Below are positions 6,581-11,586 of a stretch of 11,586 nucleotides of DNA, piece after piece; within the stretch, counting starts at the first letter, position 1; every line of letters starts with the position of its first letter. The notes beneath the pieces are model-generated. The model worked only from the letters and a program-made list of their open reading frames with translations, was not told where the DNA came from and made no database searches. The position numbers were made by a program, and so were the translations under genes. The DNA is from Actinotalea sp. (lineage in GTDB: Bacteria > Actinomycetota > Actinomycetes > Actinomycetales > Cellulomonadaceae): contig JACIXM010000011.1 of assembly GCA_014360395.1 (NCBI GenBank), positions 1 through 11,586 on the forward strand, in the 5' to 3' direction.

Positions 6581-6638
6581 TCCTCCTCGGCGTAGCGGTC
6601 GGGACCGCTGCGACGGATGGCCCTCCCGGAGAGGAGGA
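6581..6638 (-). promoter_or_regulatory. Structured garA leader: SD, hairpin and upstream anti-SD
   Basis: On the coding strand, the ribosome binding site GAGGAGGA (6588-6581) is perfectly complementary to TCCTCCTC (6638-6631), 42 nt upstream. Between them sits a 7-bp perfect hairpin (AGCGGTC/GACCGCT, 6609-6594). The long-range pairing would enclose the hairpin and occlude the ribosome binding site. I see no known riboswitch core. The complementarity is visible; control of translation is inferred, and short G/A-rich matches can occur by chance. Confidence 0.35.
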
Positions 6639-6833
6639 CCGCTGACGGACGACCGGCGGCGGCCGCGACGGCGACCCTCCTCCGGCTGCCGCCGAGGGCC
6701 TGGTCCGACGCGGATCGGGGACCCGCGCCCGGCGCGGTCCGCGACGGTGCAGGCACAGCCTATGCGTAGGCCACGCCACTTAGCAGCCCCGGCGGGCCCT
6801 GGCGGACCACCCGGGCGGCACCGAACCTGAGGA
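6639..6833 (-). promoter_or_regulatory. Non-coding gap upstream of garA, weak promoter candidate
   Basis: This stretch between the second DUF881 gene and the garA leader has no convincing gene. It occupies the place of gcvH in M. tuberculosis, but no H-protein motif such as ESVKS can be read in any frame. TAGGCT (6762-6757, minus strand) fits a TANNNT -10 box and lies within a gccta/taggc inverted repeat (6758-6771), but no good -35 is present. A start near 6750 would give garA a leader of about 170 nt. It may equally be read through from the upstream operon. Confidence 0.3.
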
Positions 6834-7649
6834 TCACCCCTCCGGCGGCACCGGCGTGGCGAAACGCGGGGCGACGGGGTCGCGCGTGGCCGAGACCTCC
6901 AGCTCGTCCACCTCCGTCACCGTGGTCGTGCCCCCCACACCGCGAACCTGCGCCATCGCGCCCCCAGGGATCTGCAGGGCGCTGGACATGGTGGACGGGT
7001 CACCGATCGCCAGCCAGACGTACGGGGGACGGATCGTCTCCCCGTCGGCGAGCACGACACCCTCCGGGCCCTCGACGAAGTAGCTCGACGCGGTCAGCCG
7101 GACGTCGTTGACCTGGACCGCCTCGGCCCCGGCGTTGCGCAGCTCCTCGAGCACGTTGTAGAGCGTCAGCGGCGGGATGGCCCGGTCCGTCACGCCCAGG
7201 ACGATCCGCACCCCGGGGCCGACGGCGGGCAACCGGCCCGCCAGGATGCCCTGCACCAGCGCCCGCTGCTCGGCCGCCTCCCGGGCCGCCAGCTCGGTGT
7301 CGGCGCCGGTGACGAGCTCCGCCCGCTGCGCCCGCAGGGCGACGACCTCGCTCTCCAGCTCCTCGCCGCGCCGCGTGACCTCGTCCAGGACGCGCACCAG
7401 CTCGTCCTGGCGCAGCGAGCCGAGGCCGTCGTCCCGGTGCTGCTGCACCTGGACGACCAGCGCGAAGCCGAGGAGGGCCGCCAGGAGCGCGACGGTCAGC
7501 TGCGCCTTGGTGGCACGCGGCGCCAGCACGCGCCGCAGGGTCCGCCAGGAGCTGGCCGGCGTGGTCGCGGCGGGGGCGGCCGCGGGGGTGCCCGGGGGCT
7601 CCTCCTGGGCCCCGGGTGCGCCGCGCTGGGGTGCCTCGTCGGTGGTCAT
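6834..7649 (-). CDS. DUF881 membrane-anchored protein (Rv1825-like)
   Basis: A 271-residue protein of the DUF881 family, molecular function unknown. A Pro/Ala-rich cytoplasmic N-terminus (1-48) leads to one transmembrane helix (about 51-68). A predicted coiled coil follows (about 80-132), then the DUF881 domain (about 138-250) with VGPGVRIVLG, YNVLEELRNAGAEAVQVNDVRLTA and PPYVWLAIGDP. A single-span protein with most of its mass outside the membrane is inferred; the family's genes often sit near division and envelope genes. Its ATG overlaps the stop of the preceding small membrane protein as ATGA. It is the last of four coupled genes. The related DUF881 protein at 7975-8880 shares this architecture, suggesting a paired or duplicated role. 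Confidence 0.88.
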   Translation of the reverse strand: MTTDEAPQRGAPGAQEEPPGTPAAAPAATTPASSWRTLRRVLAPRATKAQLTVALLAALLGFALVVQVQQHRDDGLGSLRQDELVRVLDEVTRRGEELESEVVALRAQRAELVTGADTELAAREAAEQRALVQGILAGRLPAVGPGVRIVLGVTDRAIPPLTLYNVLEELRNAGAEAVQVNDVRLTASSYFVEGPEGVVLADGETIRPPYVWLAIGDPSTMSSALQIPGGAMAQVRGVGGTTTVTEVDELEVSATRDPVAPRFATPVPPEG

Positions 7650-7978
7650 GCGCGGAAGAGGTGCCGACGGATCGCGGCGGCGTTGGAGAAGATCCGGATC
7701 CCGAGGACGACGACGACGGCCGTCGACAGCTGCGTCCCGACGCCGAGCTGGTCGCCGAGGAAGACGATGACGGCCGCCACGACGACGTTGGACAGGAACG
7801 ACACGATGAAGACCCGGTCGTCGAAGGTGCCGTCCAGCAGCGCCCGCAACCCTCCGAACAGCGCGTCGAGCGCGGCGACCACGGCGATCGGCAGGTACGG
7901 CTGGAGGGCGGCGGGGACCTCCGGCTCCAGCACGAGGCCGATGATGGCCCCGATGAGCAGCCCGACGATCGCGATCAT
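7646..7978 (-). CDS. Small basic protein family (DUF1290/SBP) membrane protein
   Basis: A 110-residue, very hydrophobic protein with a basic C-terminus (AIRRHLFRA). Hydrophobic stretches at about 1-17, 28-45, 57-75 and 82-97 suggest four membrane segments. The FDDRVFIVSFLSN region and FGGLRALLDG match the small basic protein family, which is found in Gram-positives between DUF881 genes; its function is unknown. The ATG at 7978 overlaps the upstream DUF881 stop by 4 nt, and its own stop overlaps the next ATG. The flanking DUF881 proteins are probable partners, by strict gene order rather than by evidence from this sequence. Confidence 0.88.
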   Translation of the reverse strand: MIAIVGLLIGAIIGLVLEPEVPAALQPYLPIAVVAALDALFGGLRALLDGTFDDRVFIVSFLSNVVVAAVIVFLGDQLGVGTQLSTAVVVVLGIRIFSNAAAIRRHLFRA

Positions 7979-8880
7979 GAAGCCCCCTCCTGCATCGGTG
8001 TCTCGTCGGACGATGTCACATCCACCGGGGAGGTCGCGTACCGCAGCCGCCGGCCGGATCCCGCCGGGAGCGCGAGGTCGTCCTGAGCGGTGACCGTCGC
8101 CGTGATGCCGTAGGTGCTCTCCAGGGACACCAGGCTCCCCGCCGCCGCCGACCGGGCGAACCGCGTCTGGAGCGTCGCCGGGTCCCCGATGGCCTCGATG
8201 CGGTACGGCGGGACCAGCGGGACGAAGTTCACCCAGATGGTCTCCCCAGCCGTCCGCACGGTCGTCAGGGAGGTGAGGCGTTCGCCGTTGACCGCCATGG
8301 CCTCCGCCCCGGCAGCCCACAGCGCGTTGACCACCATCTTGACGTCCACGTCCTGGACGCGGGTGTCCGGGTCCTCCTCGGCGTCGGGGCCGTCGTCGAG
8401 GCGGACGACGAGGCCCGGCCCGCCCACGGGCAGGGCACCCGACAGCAGCTCGCTCGCCCGCAGCTCGGCGGCCAGGGCGGGGTCGGACCCCCGCAGGAGC
8501 TCGTCCTGCAGGGCAGCGACCTCCTGGGTCAGGGCGCGCCGCGACGCGTCGAGCGCGTCGCGGCTCGCCGTGCGCTCGGTGATCTGGTCGATGAGGAGCG
8601 CGCGCCCCTCGTCCACGGCCGCCGCCGGGGCGCGCAGCGAGAGGATCGCGGTGACGGTCAGCAGACCGAGCAGCACGCTGAGCAGGGCGTGGACCACCGT
8701 GCGCCGGGCGGAGCCGCGTCCCCCCTCGGGCAGCGGTCCGGCGGACCGGGCACCCCCCAGCGCCACCGGGCGGTACATCACCTCGTTCAGCAGGCCCATC
8801 GAGGCGTCAGCGGCCCGCTCCGGCGGCCGGCCGTCGGGGCGCGGGGCGCCGTCGGGTGCGCCGGGCTGCCGGTGGCTCAC
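7975..8880 (-). CDS. DUF881 membrane-anchored protein (Rv1823-like)
   Basis: A 301-residue DUF881 protein of unknown function. The N-terminal 60 residues are polar, Gly/Pro/Arg-rich and probably cytoplasmic. One transmembrane helix (about 61-82) is followed by a heptad-like helical region (about 92-145). The DUF881 domain (about 150-275) carries VGGPGLVVRLDDG, VVNALWAAGAEAMAVNGERL and PPYRIEAIGDPATL. It has the same layout as the paralogue at 6834-7649. The chosen GTG at 8880 overlaps the phosphatidyltransferase stop as GTGA. An ATG at 8799 (MGLLNEVMYRP) would shorten it by 27 residues and cannot be excluded. It is the second gene of the coupled set. Confidence 0.87.
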   Translation of the reverse strand: MSHRQPGAPDGAPRPDGRPPERAADASMGLLNEVMYRPVALGGARSAGPLPEGGRGSARRTVVHALLSVLLGLLTVTAILSLRAPAAAVDEGRALLIDQITERTASRDALDASRRALTQEVAALQDELLRGSDPALAAELRASELLSGALPVGGPGLVVRLDDGPDAEEDPDTRVQDVDVKMVVNALWAAGAEAMAVNGERLTSLTTVRTAGETIWVNFVPLVPPYRIEAIGDPATLQTRFARSAAAGSLVSLESTYGITATVTAQDDLALPAGSGRRLRYATSPVDVTSSDETPMQEGAS

Positions 8881-9485
8881 CGACCGACCCCGCCCCGCCG
8901 GAGCTCGCGCACCGCCTGCCGGACGTACACCGCACCTGCCAGCCAGTACAGACCGATCCCCCACCACGCGAAGGCCCAGCCGACCACGCCGGCGACGAGA
9001 CCGACGGCGTTCTCCCAGCGCGCGAGCAGCAGCAGGGGGAAGGCGTACAGCAGGGCGAACGTCCCGGCCTTGCCGACGAAGTGGACCGGCAGCGGGCCCA
9101 CGTGCCGGGCCATGAGGACCACGAGGACGACGGCCAGGAGGACGTCGCGACCGACGACCGCGACGAGGACCCCGGCCGGCACCACGTCCCGGGCCGTGAG
9201 CGCGACGAGGGTGACGAAGATGAACAGCCGGTCCGCGGCGGGGTCGAGGAGCTCCCCGAGCCGGGACTGCTGCCCCAGACGCCGCGCCAGCCAGCCGTCC
9301 AGCCAGTCCGACGCCCCGGAGAAGGCCAGGACCGCCAGGGCCCACCCGTCCTGACCCTGGGCCAGGAGCACGGCGAACACCGGGACGAGCGCGAGGCGCA
9401 GGGCACTGATGAGGTTGGGCACCGTCAGCACCCGGGACCCGGCGGACGGCGCGGGGGCGCCACCGGGCGCACCGAGCTCGGTCAC
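8877..9485 (-). CDS. pgsA: CDP-alcohol phosphatidyltransferase (PgsA-type)
   Basis: A 202-residue integral membrane enzyme that transfers a phosphatidyl group from CDP-diacylglycerol to an alcohol. The signature D60-xx-D63-G-xx-A-R-x8-G77-xxx-D81-xxx-D85 is complete (DWLDGWLAR ... GELLDPAAD). Several hydrophobic helices follow, with TVPNLISALRLALVPVFAVLL near the N-terminus, as in phosphatidylglycerophosphate synthases. Position matches M. tuberculosis Rv1822 (pgsA2), whose acceptor is not settled, so glycerol-3-phosphate is likely but unproven here. The GTG at 9485 has GGTGAG 6 nt upstream and AGGAG further away; the site is only fair. It opens the coupled minus-strand set. Confidence 0.9.
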   Translation of the reverse strand: MTELGAPGGAPAPSAGSRVLTVPNLISALRLALVPVFAVLLAQGQDGWALAVLAFSGASDWLDGWLARRLGQQSRLGELLDPAADRLFIFVTLVALTARDVVPAGVLVAVVGRDVLLAVVLVVLMARHVGPLPVHFVGKAGTFALLYAFPLLLLARWENAVGLVAGVVGWAFAWWGIGLYWLAGAVYVRQAVRELRRGGVGR

Positions 9486-9693
9486 CGTCGTCTCACCGCT
9501 CCTGTCCGGACCCGCGCACGGCCGGCACCGGCCGACGTCCGGGTCGTCTGCTGCCCACGTGTCGGGTGGCCGTGCGACGTGCGCCCGACCTGCGACGATC
9601 CTACGGGTGCGCCGGCCGGGACCGCGGACCTTCGACACCCGGCTCGCCGCGAGGAGGCGGGCCCGCACGGCGGGCGCCTGCCATGCTGGGGGG
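9486..9693. promoter_or_regulatory. Divergent intergenic region
   Basis: This region separates the minus-strand pgsA set from the plus-strand DUF4126 gene and should hold promoters for both. For pgsA, TAGGAT (9603-9598, minus strand) fits TANNNT but no -35 is recognisable; the leader would be about 105 nt. For the plus-strand gene no clear promoter is visible. A bulged hairpin (9655-9679; stems aggc/gcct and gcccg/cgggc) lies 14 nt before the ATG, with its 5' side overlapping a GAGGAGG at 9651-9657. No gene is evident. Confidence 0.35.
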
Positions 9694-10317
9694 ATGCTCG
9701 AGGTGCTCACGGCGACGGGTCTGGCGACCGCCGCGGGGCTCAACGCGGGCCTCCCGCTCCTCGTCCTGGGCACCCTGGCCCGCTGGACCGCGCTGGTCGA
9801 GCTGCCCGTCGGCTGGAAGTGGCTCACCCAGGACTGGGTGCTGGCCGTCCTCGCCGTCCTGGTCCTTCTCGACGTCGTCGCCGACAAGGTGCCCGGGCTG
9901 GACCACCTCAACGACCTCGTCCAGAGCGTCGTCCGCCCGACCTCCGGCGGCCTCGCCTTCGGCGCCGGTGTCGGGGCGACCACGCCCGCCGTGGCGGACC
10001 CGACGGCGCTCGACGGCACCGGTGTCTGGGTGCCCGTCGCCCTGGGCGTCCTCCTCTCCCTGGCCGTCCACCTGGCCAAGGCGCTGGCCCGCCCGTGGCT
10101 GAGCGCGGGCACCGTCGGCGTCGCCGTCCCCGTCGTCAGCGCAGCGGAGGACGCAGCCGGCCTGGCCCTCAGCCTCGCCGCCGTCCTCGTGCCCGCCGCG
10201 GTCGCCGGGCTCCTCCTGGCCGCCGGGGTCGCCGTCGTGCGGCTGGGACGACGACGACGCGCCGTGCGCCGCCGCGTCCCGGGCGCCGCACGTGCCCGGC
10301 GCGATCCCGTGCCCTGA
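9694..10317 (+). CDS. DUF4126 family membrane protein
   Basis: A 207-residue hydrophobic protein that I place in DUF4126, function unknown. Its opening, TGLATAAGLNAGLPLLVLG, is the typical N-terminal glycine-rich helix. Further hydrophobic segments are at about 48-62, 84-97, 112-130, 140-150 and 158-183. A conserved-looking loop DVVADKVPGLDHLNDLVQSVVRP lies at about 60-82. The C-terminus is a strongly basic tail (RLGRRRRAVRRR). The ATG at 9694 is directly preceded by six Gs, while a better Shine-Dalgarno (GAGGAGG, 9651-9657) is 36 nt away with no in-frame start near it, so initiation is unusual. An out-of-frame ATG at 9683 lies just upstream. The luciferase-like gene follows 104 nt downstream on the same strand. 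Confidence 0.8.
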   Translation: MLEVLTATGLATAAGLNAGLPLLVLGTLARWTALVELPVGWKWLTQDWVLAVLAVLVLLDVVADKVPGLDHLNDLVQSVVRPTSGGLAFGAGVGATTPAVADPTALDGTGVWVPVALGVLLSLAVHLAKALARPWLSAGTVGVAVPVVSAAEDAAGLALSLAAVLVPAAVAGLLLAAGVAVVRLGRRRRAVRRRVPGAARARRDPVP

Positions 10318-10372
10318 TCGCGGCGACCGGCCGTGGGTCGGCCCCCGACGACCCGGTCCCGCCACCGACCGA

Positions 10373-10394
10373 GGCCGTCCCGTCCGGGACGGCC
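10373..10394 (+). terminator. 9-bp perfect stem-loop between DUF4126 and oxidoreductase genes
   Basis: GGCCGTCCC and GGGACGGCC pair perfectly around a 4-nt loop (GTCC). No T-run follows; a short CCA repeat (10394-10407) and the ribosome binding site come next. It could be a weak terminator of the DUF4126 message, or a leader structure just upstream of the next gene's ribosome binding site. The sequence does not decide between them. Confidence 0.4.
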
Positions 10395-10421
10395 CCACCA
10401 CCACCACCGGAGGACTCGGCG

Positions 10422-11450
10422 ATGCGTCTCGGACACCACCTCGGCTACTGGTCGGCCGGCCCACCCCCGGGGGCGGCGGACCTCGTCCTGGAGGCGGACC
10501 GGCTCGGCATCGACTCCGTCTGGACCGCTGAGGCGTACGGGTCGGACGCGCTGACACCGCTCGCGTGGTGGGGCAGCCGGACCGAGCGGATCCGGCTGGG
10601 CACCGCCATCGCGCAGATGTCGGCGCGCACCCCGACCGCGACGGCCATGGCCGCCCTCACGCTGGACCACCTCTCCGGGGGCCGGTTCGTCCTCGGCCTC
10701 GGGGTGTCCGGTCCCCAGGTGGTCGAGGGCTGGTACGGCCAGCCCTACGACAAGCCACTGGCCCGGACCCGGGAGTACGTCGGCATCGTGCGGGAGGTGC
10801 TGCGTCGCGAGCGGCCCGTCGTGTCCGACGGCGCGTTCTACCGGCTGCCGTACGAGGGCGGCAGCGGCCTCGGGCGGCCGCTGCGCTCCACCGTCCACCC
10901 CCTGCGCCCGGACCTGCCGATCCACCTCGCCGCCGAGGGGCCGAAGAACGTCGCGCTCGCCGCCGAGGTCGCTGACGGGTGGCTGCCGCTCTTCTACGCC
11001 CCGAGCGTCGACGGCTTCTACCGCGAGGCGATGGCGCAGGGGTTCGCCCGGCGCTCGGCCGACCTGTCCGCACCCGAGGTGTTCGAGGTGAGCGCCACGG
11101 TCCCCGTGGTCGTCGACGACGACGTCGAGCGGGCGGCCGACGTCGTCCGCCCGTTCGCCGCGCTCTACATCGGCGGCATGGGCGCACGGACGGCCAACTT
11201 CCACCGGGACATGGTCGAGCGGCTGGGCTACGTCCGGGAGTGCGAGGTGGTGGCGGCGCTGTACGCCGAGGGCCGCCGCGCCGAGGCGGCCGCAGCCGTC
11301 CCGACCGCGCTCGTGCAGGACATCGCGCTCGTCGGGCCGCGCGCGGCGATCCGTGACCGGCTCGCCGCCTGGGAGGAGACGGTGGTGACCTCGCTCCTCG
11401 TCCAGGGTGACGTCACCGCCCTGCGCACGATGGCCGAGCTGATCGGCTGA
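10422..11450 (+). CDS. LLM-class F420-dependent oxidoreductase (Rv3520c-like)
   Basis: A 342-residue luciferase-like monooxygenase-fold protein, cytoplasmic, probably using coenzyme F420; the substrate is unknown. It resembles the Rv3520c subfamily from end to end: RLGHHLGYW (2-10), EADRLGIDSVWTAEAYGSDA (24-43), ERIRLGTAI (55-63), SARTPTATAMAALTLDHLSGGRFVLGLGVSGPQVVEGW (67-104), the YDKPLARTREYV segment (109-120), PIHLAAEGPKNV (166-177), ADGWLP (184-189) and FAALYIGGMG (245-254). Length is normal for the family. The ATG at 10422 has GGAGG 8 nt upstream. A strong stem-loop directly follows the stop, so the gene ends its transcript. Dependence on F420 rather than FMN is inferred from the subfamily. 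Confidence 0.92.
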   Translation: MRLGHHLGYWSAGPPPGAADLVLEADRLGIDSVWTAEAYGSDALTPLAWWGSRTERIRLGTAIAQMSARTPTATAMAALTLDHLSGGRFVLGLGVSGPQVVEGWYGQPYDKPLARTREYVGIVREVLRRERPVVSDGAFYRLPYEGGSGLGRPLRSTVHPLRPDLPIHLAAEGPKNVALAAEVADGWLPLFYAPSVDGFYREAMAQGFARRSADLSAPEVFEVSATVPVVVDDDVERAADVVRPFAALYIGGMGARTANFHRDMVERLGYVRECEVVAALYAEGRRAEAAAAVPTALVQDIALVGPRAAIRDRLAAWEETVVTSLLVQGDVTALRTMAELIG

Positions 11451-11454
11451 GGCT

Positions 11455-11493
11455 CGGTGACCGTCGGCGGCGCGACGCCGCCGACGGTCACCG
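11455..11493. terminator. 18-bp perfect stem-loop, bidirectional terminator
   Basis: An uninterrupted 18-bp inverted repeat (11455-11472 and 11476-11493) surrounds a 3-nt CGA loop. It starts 5 nt after the oxidoreductase stop and ends 1 nt before the stop of the converging minus-strand gene. There is no T-run on either side, which is common for GC-rich actinobacterial terminators. Position and perfect symmetry make it a good shared terminator. Confidence 0.8.
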
Positions 11494-11494
11494 C

Positions 11495-11586
11495 TCAGAC
11501 GAGGCGGCGCGTCTGCGGGCCGGGCAGGCGCAACCACCGGGATCCGTAGCCGTCCAGCGTCACCACGACCCTGCCGTCCGGCTCCA
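11495..11586 (-). CDS. C-terminal fragment, possible GH13 alpha-amylase/trehalose synthase family
   Basis: Only the last 30 codons lie in the window, in a minus-strand frame ending TGA at 11497-11495; the gene continues beyond the right edge. The readable tail contains VVVTLDGYGSRWLRLPG. The GYGxRWLRL pattern, a final beta-strand with an aromatic/Trp pair, is typical of the C-terminal beta domain of GH13 enzymes such as alpha-amylases and trehalose synthases. A GS replaces the usual GY. The fragment is too short for a firm assignment; the frame is supported mainly by its position just before the convergent terminator. Confidence 0.45.
   Translation of the reverse strand, partial: EPDGRVVVTLDGYGSRWLRLPGPQTRRLV

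Noticed and set aside
6072..6779. N-terminal extension of the FtsR-like regulator through garA
   Set aside because: The extension runs in another frame across the well-supported FHA gene. The regulator more likely starts at the GTGA overlap or at the downstream ATG.
8856..11450. An 864-codon plus-strand frame ending in the luciferase-like oxidoreductase
   Set aside because: The family N-terminus begins at the ATG at 10422, which has a good ribosome binding site. The upstream extension is antisense to pgsA and out of frame with the DUF4126 gene.
8877..11537. An 886-codon minus-strand frame that includes the phosphatidyltransferase
   Set aside because: Only the last 202 codons are a protein. 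The upstream part is antisense to the oxidoreductase and DUF4126 genes and lacks protein character.
1..11586. CRISPR array, insertion sequence, phage or toxin-antitoxin system
   Set aside because: No regularly spaced repeats, transposase or integrase motifs, or paired small toxin/antitoxin genes were seen. Composition is uniform across the window.

Overview
The window is about 11.6 kb of very GC-rich DNA with actinobacterial features: GTG starts, chains of 4-nt gene overlaps, TANNNT-type -10 boxes, a GarA-type FHA protein, and an F420-dependent luciferase-like oxidoreductase. Gene order on the minus strand closely follows the Mycobacterium tuberculosis Rv1822-Rv1830 block and the Corynebacterium odhI-ftsR block. 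I infer a high-GC, non-mycobacterial actinobacterium. A family guess such as Geodermatophilaceae or Cellulomonadaceae would be low confidence.

Layout, left to right. A small two-helix membrane protein on the plus strand (92-319) follows an AT-rich palindrome. It converges on a full-length pyruvate carboxylase on the minus strand (350-3748). The minus strand then carries, reading right to left as transcribed: a CDP-alcohol phosphatidyltransferase (8877-9485), a DUF881 protein (7975-8880), a small basic membrane protein (7646-7978), a second DUF881 protein (6834-7649), the FHA protein GarA (6068-6577), an FtsR-like MerR regulator (5256-6071), a DUF151 bifunctional-nuclease-family protein (4674-5189), a second MerR regulator of the Rv1830/ResR type (3882-4469), and finally the carboxylase. 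The first four genes overlap by 4 nt each, as do garA and ftsR, so translation is probably coupled. To the right, on the plus strand, lie a DUF4126 membrane protein (9694-10317) and an Rv3520c-like luciferase-family oxidoreductase (10422-11450). An 18-bp perfect stem-loop separates the latter from the C-terminal end of a minus-strand gene that runs off the window and resembles a GH13 enzyme.

How the genes may work together. GarA/OdhI proteins adjust 2-oxoglutarate flux under Ser/Thr kinase control, and pyruvate carboxylase refills the same cycle by making oxaloacetate, so their proximity is metabolically sensible. The two MerR regulators belong to families tied to cell division and growth control in relatives. 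The gcvH gene that sits upstream of garA in M. tuberculosis is missing here. A 256-bp non-coding gap takes its place, and it holds a structured leader candidate for garA.

I see no mobile element, phage, CRISPR array or clear novel multi-gene system. The most interesting signals are regulatory: a good promoter for the ResR-like gene flanked by related GAGGT/ACCTC palindromes, a probable leaderless promoter for the DUF151 gene whose spacer is filled by a palindrome, and matching upstream complements of the ribosome binding sites of garA and pyc.
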